From the NCBI GenBank assembly GCA_002353275.1, contig DEJH01000041.1, positions 51,827 through 115,826 of the forward strand: a DNA stretch of 64,000 bases, given 5' to 3'. This document shows positions 16,069-24,986 of this stretch, piece after piece. Position 1 is the stretch's first letter. Every line of letters starts with the position of its first letter. The notes beneath the pieces are model-generated. The model was not told the DNA's origin. It saw nothing but the letters and a program-made list of their open reading frames with translations, and did no database searches. The position numbers and the translations under genes were made by a program. The stretch comes from Caryophanales bacterium UBA2753 (lineage in GTDB: Bacteria; Bacillota_I; Bacilli_A; RFN20; CAG-826).

Positions 16069-16700
16069 ATCATTATATGGTTAGTTTGAATTATTTCATT
16101 TACCGTTTCAATTAAAACTGAGAAAGATTGCTTACCGGTTTGTTTGTTTAGGTTGATGTTTTTCTTTCTTAAATATAGTTCCTTTATTTGTTCCCAATAA
16201 CCATTTCTTTTTAAAAATAAGAATCTGTGTTCAAAATTTCTTGACTCAGGAACTTTGTTCCAAATATATCTACAAGTGTTTTTTTCTTTTATATTTACAA
16301 TTTTATACAAGAAGCCATCATTCGCTTCTACCATGATTGCAACATCAAATGAAAAGTCATAATCTTCCAGTTGCCCTATAAAGCATGTTATCACTTGTGT
16401 TGAGTCGCTAACTTTAGCCTTATAGCCACAAGCATACTTAAGAGCGTCCATAAATAAGTGTTTTATTTTCTTTGGATTATCTATTAGCTGTTTTTTGTCT
16501 CTTTGAAGAATTAAATTGTAATCAAGATCCACTTTTTTATTATTGCCATTAATAGTCATAAGGCGACTTTCGCCACTTCCAATTAATTTAAACGAAAATG
16601 TAAAATAATCCTTAAGATGTTTTTGAGCGCGGATTATTTTCGATTCACAAAATTCACAATAAGCAGTCCTTTGGTGTTTGCTTTCAATATATCTAAACAT
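16065..16700 (-). CDS. nucleotidyltransferase-fold protein, second gene of NTPase-NTase-HEPN operon
   Basis: The 211-residue protein shows the polymerase-beta nucleotidyltransferase signature: Gly41-Ser42 in KLIGSGESR, Asp58 and Asp60 in KKVDLDYNLIL, and a third acidic residue, likely Asp119 in DFSFDVAIMVE. An N-terminal CEFCESK precedes a helix. Spacing and length differ from minimal MntA, and the protein is nearer in layout to larger CD-NTase or CCA-adding folds, so it may make a nucleotide signal or modify the HEPN protein. AAAGGAGAG precedes the start at 13 nt. It lies 36 bp after the YobI-like gene and overlaps the HEPN gene. Confidence 0.6.
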   Translation of the reverse strand: MFRYIESKHQRTAYCEFCESKIIRAQKHLKDYFTFSFKLIGSGESRLMTINGNNKKVDLDYNLILQRDKKQLIDNPKKIKHLFMDALKYACGYKAKVSDSTQVITCFIGQLEDYDFSFDVAIMVEANDGFLYKIVNIKEKNTCRYIWNKVPESRNFEHRFLFLKRNGYWEQIKELYLRKKNINLNKQTGKQSFSVLIETVNEIIQTNHIMI

Positions 16701-16736
16701 AGTATTGTAAACTCTCCTTTTAATAAACGGGTTAAA

Positions 16737-19700
16737 CTAACTATTAATTAGATTAAAAAGTTTGGCGACATTAACAGTGTAATATCTAGCGTTTTTCCTA
16801 TTCTTTTTGCCATAAATAAGATTTAATTCAATCAGCTTACTTATAATTTTATTATTTTCGTATTGACTGCAACCTATTTTAACTTCCTCAATAGGATTGT
16901 TATCGTTTGATAAAGAGTAGTATAATTCAGGATTAATCATTTTAATACATAAATAAGCCTCGCTTAAACGAACTATATCAAGCATTTTTTCCCGTGCGAT
17001 AATGCAATATTTGCTATCATTATTTTTTTCGTTATATAGATATGAAATAAGATCATATGGGGTGTCGTTTTTATAATTGTCTTCATATACCAGATTAAAT
17101 ATTTTTTCAAAATCCCCATCACTTAATTTGTCTGTAATAAGCTGATTATAGGACTTTAAAACGATTGACCTTCTAGCAGATTTAGGGAGATCGCTATTGA
17201 GCAAAGTCAAATAGTCATCTCTTGATAAGCCGACATTGCCCAACTCATCAATTAAAGAATTGTCCTTTTTAAGTATTGCTAAAATGGACTTTGATTTATT
17301 CGCTACAGAGGTCAATAAGTATTTATCAACTTTAATGTGGTCAGAAGCAATTAAAGAAGTAATCCAAATGTCTTTATTTACTTCAGAATAATTAAATGTT
17401 ACAGTCGAAGATATTGCTTTGGAAATAGAATCCACAATGTCGCTATTATCATTTACTAAATCAGAATTAATAAATTTTACAATAAGAGGTTTTTCAGTTA
17501 TCTCACCACTCAGCACTTTATAATTGTTCAAAATATACTGATTGTAATCATAAGAGGGCAAGACTTTTGAAATTTTTATTAAATCAACCCAATTTTGGCA
17601 CTTATTGTAATTCAATATTGCGTTATAAATATTAGTATCCAATTTTTCAATATAGTGCACAGATTTCAATAGTTCAACGTACGATTGTCTTAATTCCAGA
17701 GTAATATTTGAATCCGTTAATATTTCTTTCACTGTTTTTTCGTCATCACTAAATTGTACCCTGTGTTCAACTAAGCTCTTTAATACTAAAACTTTATTAT
17801 TCTTTAGATATTCACTTTTCTCGAACATAGAAGAAAGACTAATTTCATCAACAATGTTATATATAGTAGCTAAATTTACAAAATTTATCTCATACATAGA
17901 ATCATGGACAATTTCGTCAAATACCGCATTTTCAAATTTGGATGTTTTGTCATAAGACAAATTATCTAACTTTTCTATGTTTAATATTTTCAACATTCCA
18001 AAAACAATATCATTCGAATCAAAAGATGTAAAAATAGATGAAATCGGCGAATTATGTTTTTTAACATAATCCGTAATACAATTATCAATATTGTATCTTT
18101 CTAATAGTTTATTACGATGTAAAAGAACAACAAGACCATCTTTTTGTACATTTGAAAGTATATTGCTTTCTAACATATCAAAAACAATATACTTATAATT
18201 TTTATATGCGGCAGAAATCAATTTAATGATGTCGTAATTATTGGCGTAATATCTTGCAACAAAATTTTTGGTATCTGTGGAGCGTTTGGACAAATAATCT
18301 AAAAAGCATTTCTTTTTATCGGAGACACCATTAAACGACAACAGCCCTTCAATGAGAGGGCAAATCAAAATTTGTTTTGTGTTGAACCTTGTAACGTTTA
18401 ATTTATTTATTACTTTAAGAGGATTATCTACATTAGTTAAGCAATCAATATCTGATTCTGAAATAATTTTAACAATTAAATCAGTATCCAGTTGTGAATC
18501 CAACTCACCAATGTACATGAAATAAGTTTCATCAATATAACCATTTCTCAAGGCGAACATTAGGAAACCATCATTATCAATTTCTATAATTTTATTATTG
18601 TCAAAACGCTTATTGTCGAGCAGCTGTTTGACACTGTAACTATTTATTTCTTCGATATCATTAGAAATATTGCTTATTTTTTCTTGGATTTGATTTCTAA
18701 TTTCAGTGGAAATCTCCTCTAGAGTGTCGAAAATATTTTTTCCAAAATTTGAATTGATTGAATTAACAGAGTATGCAAAGTATCTGTTGTTGCTGTTGTA
18801 AGGATAGGCTGAACGATTATCTACGTAAAATCCTTGAATGTTTCTATTTATTGATGAGTCTAGAGATTCTACAGATGCATAACCTGATGGCACACTAGAT
18901 ACAAAATTGCCGTTGCTATAAATAATTCCTTTAATTGCATTTATTATTATCCTTTTTTTATCTCTTTCATCATCAGAAATGGTGCCTATTTTTTGTTCCA
19001 GTTGGCTTTTATCATTTCTCAAACTTTCCAGCGCAGCATTAATAGCATTGTTTTTTTCTTCATGAAAAATAGAATATAATCTTCCTTCACCCTTTTGCAG
19101 AAGATGATATTCTTTCATGAAAAGGTTCTTAAAAACCATCATCGCAAACAATTTTTCGTTGCTTTCGACATTGTTTAAATTTGTCCTAAGAAACTCGTAA
19201 TCATTAACAATATTATCAATTAATCGTTTATCTTTTAAGAAATAACTAATTTCGCTTATAAATGAAGAGTCAATTGATACATTGCCTTCCTTTAACTTTT
19301 CTGCTTCTCTTAATGTGTTTTCAATTATTTGTTGAACATTTTCTACTGTCAAAACAGGATAAAACGGAACGATAAAATCGAAGAACTTTGCTTTTTCAAC
19401 AGGGCTATTAAACAAATCATCTCTAACACAATAAATAAACTTTATCTTTTTTGATTCATCTTTAAATAACACATTATTGTTTATTATTTGGTTAATTTCC
19501 CTTAAGTTAGAGATTAATTTAACGGAATCAAATCTATCAATATCTTCAAAAAAAACTATTTTAATATTTGATTGCTTGAAGAAATAGATAATTTCATCAA
19601 TAAATTCATTTAAAATCGACTCATCACTCGTTGAATTTAAGCCTATTTCTATATCGCCATATAAAACCTTGATTGTTTTAAATATTTTTGGAATATAGCA

Positions 19701-20345
19701 AACAAAAGCAATAAAAGAAAGCAGCAAAAATGGCAACATCCAATAAAAAGTGTAGATAGACGAATTAGGAAGCACGTTATATAATTCCATGAGAGAAAAT
19801 AAAAGCAAAGTGACAAACGACACAAATATGAGTGCAAACAATAAATAAACGCAACTTTTCGATGATATTCTTTTAATGTTTGATTCCGGAACTATTTTCT
19901 TGTCAACGCTATAAAGCAATTGTTCAAGAATACTTTTTTCTGCATTTTTAATATCAATCTGGTGAGTGAAATCTGGCAGATGATCATCATTTAGTTCATC
20001 ACCGTCGCCTTCTTTTTTTGCTGCATTTGTTTCTTTAATGACCGCTTGATTAGCACCATTATTTTCTTTGAAATTCGCAAGCGTTATATTAAAGGACACA
20101 TCTTTATAAACTGTTTTGTTTGCTAAAAATGTTTTTATAAGACTGCTCTTGCCTGACCCATATGGTGCAACAATGCCAATGTTATAAACACCCTCTTCTT
20201 TAATAGCATATTCCAAAACACCAACTTGTTTTTTATAATCACCATAATTATTAACAGGGATGTTGGTTATATATTTAATAGAATCTTCATTAGCCGAAGA
20301 GTCATTAGTCAAATCGTTTTTCTTCATTCCTTTGAAAATACACAT
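16737..20345 (-). CDS. YobI/KAP-like membrane-associated P-loop NTPase
   Basis: The 1202-residue protein has a Walker A at residues 60-68 (APYGSGKSS), two transmembrane helices at about 165-188 and 200-222, and a Walker B near 270 (IKIVFFEDIDRF) followed by a sensor-like KIKFIYCVRDDLF. This is the KAP/YobI arrangement, in which membrane helices interrupt or follow the NTPase core. A 700-residue helical, repeat-like C-terminus is probably the sensing part. GAGGGTG precedes the ATG. It heads the operon with the nucleotidyltransferase and HEPN genes. Large NTPases of this class often act as recognition/switch subunits in phage defence; that role here is inferred. Confidence 0.75.
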   Translation of the reverse strand: MCIFKGMKKNDLTNDSSANEDSIKYITNIPVNNYGDYKKQVGVLEYAIKEEGVYNIGIVAPYGSGKSSLIKTFLANKTVYKDVSFNITLANFKENNGANQAVIKETNAAKKEGDGDELNDDHLPDFTHQIDIKNAEKSILEQLLYSVDKKIVPESNIKRISSKSCVYLLFALIFVSFVTLLLFSLMELYNVLPNSSIYTFYWMLPFLLLSFIAFVCYIPKIFKTIKVLYGDIEIGLNSTSDESILNEFIDEIIYFFKQSNIKIVFFEDIDRFDSVKLISNLREINQIINNNVLFKDESKKIKFIYCVRDDLFNSPVEKAKFFDFIVPFYPVLTVENVQQIIENTLREAEKLKEGNVSIDSSFISEISYFLKDKRLIDNIVNDYEFLRTNLNNVESNEKLFAMMVFKNLFMKEYHLLQKGEGRLYSIFHEEKNNAINAALESLRNDKSQLEQKIGTISDDERDKKRIIINAIKGIIYSNGNFVSSVPSGYASVESLDSSINRNIQGFYVDNRSAYPYNSNNRYFAYSVNSINSNFGKNIFDTLEEISTEIRNQIQEKISNISNDIEEINSYSVKQLLDNKRFDNNKIIEIDNDGFLMFALRNGYIDETYFMYIGELDSQLDTDLIVKIISESDIDCLTNVDNPLKVINKLNVTRFNTKQILICPLIEGLLSFNGVSDKKKCFLDYLSKRSTDTKNFVARYYANNYDIIKLISAAYKNYKYIVFDMLESNILSNVQKDGLVVLLHRNKLLERYNIDNCITDYVKKHNSPISSIFTSFDSNDIVFGMLKILNIEKLDNLSYDKTSKFENAVFDEIVHDSMYEINFVNLATIYNIVDEISLSSMFEKSEYLKNNKVLVLKSLVEHRVQFSDDEKTVKEILTDSNITLELRQSYVELLKSVHYIEKLDTNIYNAILNYNKCQNWVDLIKISKVLPSYDYNQYILNNYKVLSGEITEKPLIVKFINSDLVNDNSDIVDSISKAISSTVTFNYSEVNKDIWITSLIASDHIKVDKYLLTSVANKSKSILAILKKDNSLIDELGNVGLSRDDYLTLLNSDLPKSARRSIVLKSYNQLITDKLSDGDFEKIFNLVYEDNYKNDTPYDLISYLYNEKNNDSKYCIIAREKMLDIVRLSEAYLCIKMINPELYYSLSNDNNPIEEVKIGCSQYENNKIISKLIELNLIYGKKNRKNARYYTVNVAKLFNLINS

Positions 20346-20497
20346 GGTATCACCCTCTTATCAAACACAATAATAAAATAACTTATCAATTACTTTCAGT
20401 AAAGAGATAAAAGACAATTAGTGAAACTAGTAATATCAAATAATAAAAGAACACATACAATGTCAGTGTTAATTAAACAACTGATAATAAGACACTA

Positions 20498-20640
20498 TTA
20501 CTTAAATATAATCTTACTAGTTGTATATGATTCAAATGATGTTGATTTATATAAATCTATAAGTCTGCCATTAAAACAAAATGCATAGACATATTTATCT
20601 TTCTTTATAATATTTCTAATAGATATAGATAAAAGTTTTT
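20498..20640 (-). pseudogene. short orphan coding remnant in the 20346-20646 gap
   Basis: The 300-bp gap between the YobI-like gene and the next glycosyltransferase contains a leftward open stretch of about 46 codons ending at the TAA at 20498-20500, with coding-like composition (IRNIIKKDKYVYAFCFNGRL, then a SFESYTTSK segment). An in-frame stop sits just before it and no start or ribosome site is visible. It looks like the tail of a lost gene, probably from the polysaccharide cluster, but I cannot name the family. Confidence 0.3.
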
Positions 20641-20646
20641 AGGATG

Positions 20647-21684
20647 TCAGATTTTAAATCTGTCAACCAAATCAATAAAAGGTTTTAGCACTTCATCAGA
20701 GTTGAATTTCCTTGAAAAAGAAAAGCAATTAGTTCTCAGACTTCTTATTAGCTTTTTGTTTTTTATGGCAAACAGTGTTTTGTTGTATAAATTATCTTCA
20801 AGTTGGTCTAAGTTCACAAGGAAGCCGGTTTCATTTTCTTTAACCAATTCCGAATTATATTTCCAGTCAGTTGTAATGACAGGTAAACCCGCCATAAAAG
20901 ATTCAATAATTGAATGTGCCATCCCCTCTCCTTTGTAATAAGTAGGGAACAACATACAATAATATGAGGAAAGAACCCCAATTACATTCTCGTGAATAAC
21001 ACCCAAATACTTAATGTTTTCATCTAAATAACCTGATAATTTTGAGTCCATATCTTTCTTTTGTATTTGTCCATAGATATCTAATTTCACATCATAATTA
21101 TCTCTTGCAAGACGTTTTATTACATTGCAAGCTTCGAACACACCTTTGGATTCTTCGACTCTTGCAAAAAAACAAAAACGATATTGCTTTGATTTATCAA
21201 AAGCAGCCAAACTCTCTTCAAACTCTTTTGGAGTGATTTGCTCTTTTGAAGAGAAAGTAGGAATGTACAAAAGATTTTCAAAACCATAACTATTAAAAAC
21301 ATCAATAGCGTGCTTGTTTTGAAGTACAACACACCTAAAACGTTTAAGAGGAGATAATTTTCTTTCATATTTCTTGTTTTGAATCAAGTCCACTACCCAG
21401 CCACCGACAGCCAAATAGTAAAAATTCTTATTCTTAAAAATTCTTGATAAAAAAGTATAGAAAAACAAGGCTTTCCTTCCACCAGGAAGCAAAAGAACAT
21501 TGTTGTGTTTTTTAATTTGTTTTAAGGAAACAAAGAATAGAGACAAGATATTTTTATGACCATAATTCAAAATTTCAATCTCATACCCTCTTTTTTCAAA
21601 AGATGATATTACATCGTTAGTTTTTGATTGTTGTCCATCAAACTTGTTTTTATCTATATGACATATCACTAAAATTTTTTTCAT
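20647..21684 (-). CDS. family 4 (GT-B) glycosyltransferase
   Basis: The 345-residue protein has a GT-B layout: MKKILVICHIDKNKFDGQ at the N-terminus with a Gly-containing acceptor loop, RFCFFARVEESKGVFEA at the start of the donor domain, and EGMAHSIIESFMAGLPVITT, the E-x7-E type motif that binds the nucleotide sugar. It adds a sugar to the lipid-linked repeat at the cytoplasmic membrane face. The ATG overlaps the stop of the TupA-like gene by 4 bp, so the two form an operon. Donor and acceptor cannot be told from sequence. Confidence 0.85.
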   Translation of the reverse strand: MKKILVICHIDKNKFDGQQSKTNDVISSFEKRGYEIEILNYGHKNILSLFFVSLKQIKKHNNVLLLPGGRKALFFYTFLSRIFKNKNFYYLAVGGWVVDLIQNKKYERKLSPLKRFRCVVLQNKHAIDVFNSYGFENLLYIPTFSSKEQITPKEFEESLAAFDKSKQYRFCFFARVEESKGVFEACNVIKRLARDNYDVKLDIYGQIQKKDMDSKLSGYLDENIKYLGVIHENVIGVLSSYYCMLFPTYYKGEGMAHSIIESFMAGLPVITTDWKYNSELVKENETGFLVNLDQLEDNLYNKTLFAIKNKKLIRSLRTNCFSFSRKFNSDEVLKPFIDLVDRFKI

Positions 21685-22631
21685 AGTTGCTTTTTTTGAT
21701 CTAATAATTTTGAAATGTCTATCATACTCCCAGTTACTTCGTTCATTTCCTTAGATTCAAAAGATCCAATTCCGCCCGACTTAATAAAAGTGAATTCGCA
21801 GAAATGTAAACCGTTTTCATTTTCAATAAAGTCGACACGGCAAAAAGGAAAGTTCGAAGCATATTTACTAATAAATAGTTTCATATAATTAATATTAGGT
21901 GGGACAACTAATTGGTTTTTGTTGGAACCCAATGGGTTCCAATAAGAATCATAAAGAAGTTCGCTTTTTTTCTCACTTTGTCGTTTATTAACAACATTCA
22001 CGAATTTAATTTGACCATAGTTAGTCATAAATTCATATTCTGTCGCATTATCCATATCAATATATTCTTCAACAAAAATCAAAGGCTTGATGTATCTATA
22101 ATTGTTTTCAAAACAAGTATAGTAATGATTATATTTCATAGCTATTTTTAACATTCGATACACCGCTTTAAGACTCTTAATTTTGATGCCATATTTTCTA
22201 GTAATAACACCATTGTTATAAATAAAAATGTCACCGCAAGAATGGTTGGATTTAATCACAAATCTTTTAATCGAATCTTTATTATTAGAAATCCATTTTT
22301 CTAATTCTCTCACATCATCAGTAAAGAAAAGTGCTTTTGGCACAATATCACCATCGCCACTATCGGCTAGATATTGTTTAACTCTATATTTATCTGATAA
22401 TATGGTTTCTTTTGAATCAAAATAGTAATGTTTAATATAGTTTATTTTGTCAAAAAAAGTCTTAGGGTTCTCAAGATTTAAATTGACCTTATATTTTTTA
22501 CGATATCTTTTTAATGTCCATTTTTGAGGATTGTTTCTATAGAAAAAAGTAGAAAGAATGCATCTCTTTTTCCCTAACCAATACATAGTAGTTGGGAAAT
22601 TTGTTTTTAGAAAAGTTTGAACATTACTCAT
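21681..22631 (-). CDS. TupA-like ATP-grasp protein of a polysaccharide cluster
   Basis: The 316-residue protein matches the TupA-like ATP-grasp family: LENPKTFFDKINYIKHYYF, ILSDKYRVKQYL, a lysine in RFVIKSNHSCGDIF, the VEEYIDM segment and FCRVDFIENENGLHFCEFTF, which supplies acidic metal ligands. Members form an amide or ester bond at ATP expense and sit in teichuronopeptide, capsule or exopolysaccharide loci, so this one may decorate a glycan with an amino acid or similar group. It is first in a two-gene operon. TATAAT at 22639-22644 lies 7 nt before the ATG and no Shine-Dalgarno is seen. Confidence 0.75.
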   Translation of the reverse strand: MSNVQTFLKTNFPTTMYWLGKKRCILSTFFYRNNPQKWTLKRYRKKYKVNLNLENPKTFFDKINYIKHYYFDSKETILSDKYRVKQYLADSGDGDIVPKALFFTDDVRELEKWISNNKDSIKRFVIKSNHSCGDIFIYNNGVITRKYGIKIKSLKAVYRMLKIAMKYNHYYTCFENNYRYIKPLIFVEEYIDMDNATEYEFMTNYGQIKFVNVVNKRQSEKKSELLYDSYWNPLGSNKNQLVVPPNINYMKLFISKYASNFPFCRVDFIENENGLHFCEFTFIKSGGIGSFESKEMNEVTGSMIDISKLLDQKKQL

Positions 22632-22667
22632 AAATATAATTATAGGAAAGGGAATAATAAAAAAGCA
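22632..22667 (-). promoter_or_regulatory. promoter of the tupA-like operon, predicted leaderless
   Basis: Leftward -35 TTGCTT (22663-22668 region), about 18-bp spacer, -10 TATAAT (22639-22644), then 7 nt to the ATG at 22631. The RNA would start at or next to the start codon. Confidence 0.55.
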
Positions 22668-22682
22668 AAATAAAGAATTTAT

Positions 22683-24986
22683 TTACTTTTTAATTATTGA
22701 TAAAAGATCATTTGCATAAAGTTCAATGTTTAATTCGTTTTCGGCAGTCTTTATTGCATTAGTTTTTCTAAAAATGTTTTTCTTAATATCATTAATAGAA
22801 AACTTAATAGATTCCAATAACTCACTAGATCCATGTCCGTTAATGATAATTGAATTATTCTCGTTCAAGATGTCGGATAAATTTGATGAGAGATTACATA
22901 TTGGAGTAACACCCAAAGCTAGAGATTCACTAATTTTGGTTGGGAAACCTGCTTTCGCAAACACTTTCTCTTCATCCCTCAATAAAACGGAATAATCAGA
23001 TTCGGCGTATTTATTTAAAATGAATTCCTTGTTTTGTCTACCAAAGAAACTAATTACGTTTTTATCATATTGTAGAACATTATGCTTCGTCGCCCATTCC
23101 TCATTAACGCCAATAATATTAAAATGAACGTCATTCTTTTTAGACATTTCACCTAAATTGGAAAAGGTTTCAATAATGGTTGGAAGAAGATCCTTGTTTT
23201 CAGGATTTCCACAATAAATATAATTAATTCCAGTATGCTTCACTGGTTTTTGTCTTAAAGATGAAATGTAATTATAGTCAAAACAAAATGGTACATAAAC
23301 GCATTTCATTTCTCTTTTGCTTATCTTGTTAAATAAATATTTGCTTATCACAATGAAGGAGTCGTTTTCGTTGTAATAGTCATTTACAAAATAATGGTTA
23401 ATTTTGAATGCTTTTCTAGATAAAACGTTATAATCTTCAAACTCATCTTTTGTGTATTCCTCTGTAATGATGTAGGAATAGTTAACTCCACTTTCATAAT
23501 ACTGCGCTCTTACCCAGGTATAGAAAGAATACGAATATTCGCAACTAAAGAAGATATGAACTGGGTGTTCAATATTATTTTTTAAATATAAGTATACTTT
23601 CCATTCAAATAGCAACTGATTAATAACTTTAGAGATGAATGAATTTCCACTACTTCGTAAAGATACATATTTTCCAAAATAACTTTCTTGTACTTCCTTT
23701 TTCTTTGTGTAACCACTGCCAATGCAAATCACATTGTATCCATATTTCTTATATACCGAGGCAATACTTCCGATATATGTAGCAAACGCATTATCATCAG
23801 GAAATTTTGCCTTTGTAACAAAAACAACAGTTCCCTTATTATCTTTAAGTTCTTCTTTTCTAGTTATTTCTAGGTCCTTTTTGTATTTAATAAATGTTTT
23901 TATTGAGACTGCTATGGCAAATAGAACTGTAAATATCAAAACAATATTTAGCAATGCTTCGTTGGAGCCAAAAGCAGAGAATCCAAACAAATTGATTAAC
24001 TTATTCTTAATTACAAGAACAAATAAGCACGATATAGAGAAATATGCCAATAGCCATACAAACAAAGCATATTTTCTTCTTGATAATTTAACTTTTTCGA
24101 CATTAAACAAATAAATTGAAATAAGTAAAATTAACAGCATGACAATTGAAGAAGCAATAATCATAACCGTTTGTAAAATTTTGTTTCGACTAGTTTTATT
24201 TAGTGTATCAAGTTTGCCTAAAAGATTGTTTTCTTTAAAGTTACCACCTAAGATAACTTTTCCACCACATCCATTTACATAATTTACAAAGTTGTTATAA
24301 ACATAGCCGCTTTCTTGCGTGTCTGAGGTAAGCATATCAAAAACACAGGTGAATTTATCTGATAAGAAGTTTTCACTAACAAAAACACAGTTTGAGAACG
24401 AATTATTGAAATAACTTCCGCGAGATCTCCAACCAGAATTAGTAATAGAAGTGTTATAAAAACCTCCTATCTTAAACGGATAGACCACACCATTGATCGT
24501 TATACTAACATCAACATCAACTATTTTCTTTGGGTCAGATACAAAATCCGAGACCATGTCTTGAGGGACATAAATATAATTATCGTTTTTAAGTTTATCC
24601 CAGCGATTGTCACTATAGACTCTATATTGATTATAGATACTATTTAAATTGCTTTGCTTTGCACTTACCAAATTACATTGCTTATCGTTAATCAAAACTT
24701 CATCAAGAGAATAGCCAATCATATTGTTATATTCGGAATCGTTTTTTAACTTAAAGCTCATAAGCGAATCATAATCACAAGAACTATGATTGAGATCAGT
24801 TTTAATCACTAGAGAGCTACCATTTAGGTTGTTGCTGCAGTAATCGTCGATTAAAACCTTTTTTGAATAATTCGAACCCAAATAGAACGGACTAGAAAAA
24901 AGCGCAATTACGTCAATAATTACAACAAGGCCAAGTATAATTAAATTTTTAAAATTAATTTTTTTCATAATTTGCTTGACCTTCAT
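22683..24986 (-). CDS. permease-like membrane module fused to a glycosyltransferase
   Basis: The N-terminus looks like half an FtsX/MacB-type permease: one helix (about 13-32), an extracellular domain of about 230 residues (with YIYVPQDMVSDFVSDP and VSITINGVVYPFKIGGFYNT) and three helices at about 272-293, 306-327 and 345-366. Residues 389-767 form a GT-B-like glycosyltransferase with VVFVTKAKFPDDNAFATYIG, YIYCGNPENKDLLPT, ISFFGRQNKEF and AKAGFPTKISESLALGVTPI. The single frame is uninterrupted, and its ATG overlaps the stop of the Wzy-Wzx gene by 4 bp. I know of no standard family with this order. It may couple sugar transfer to an external signal or to export. Confidence 0.7.
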   Translation of the reverse strand: MKVKQIMKKINFKNLIILGLVVIIDVIALFSSPFYLGSNYSKKVLIDDYCSNNLNGSSLVIKTDLNHSSCDYDSLMSFKLKNDSEYNNMIGYSLDEVLINDKQCNLVSAKQSNLNSIYNQYRVYSDNRWDKLKNDNYIYVPQDMVSDFVSDPKKIVDVDVSITINGVVYPFKIGGFYNTSITNSGWRSRGSYFNNSFSNCVFVSENFLSDKFTCVFDMLTSDTQESGYVYNNFVNYVNGCGGKVILGGNFKENNLLGKLDTLNKTSRNKILQTVMIIASSIVMLLILLISIYLFNVEKVKLSRRKYALFVWLLAYFSISCLFVLVIKNKLINLFGFSAFGSNEALLNIVLIFTVLFAIAVSIKTFIKYKKDLEITRKEELKDNKGTVVFVTKAKFPDDNAFATYIGSIASVYKKYGYNVICIGSGYTKKKEVQESYFGKYVSLRSSGNSFISKVINQLLFEWKVYLYLKNNIEHPVHIFFSCEYSYSFYTWVRAQYYESGVNYSYIITEEYTKDEFEDYNVLSRKAFKINHYFVNDYYNENDSFIVISKYLFNKISKREMKCVYVPFCFDYNYISSLRQKPVKHTGINYIYCGNPENKDLLPTIIETFSNLGEMSKKNDVHFNIIGVNEEWATKHNVLQYDKNVISFFGRQNKEFILNKYAESDYSVLLRDEEKVFAKAGFPTKISESLALGVTPICNLSSNLSDILNENNSIIINGHGSSELLESIKFSINDIKKNIFRKTNAIKTAENELNIELYANDLLSIIKK

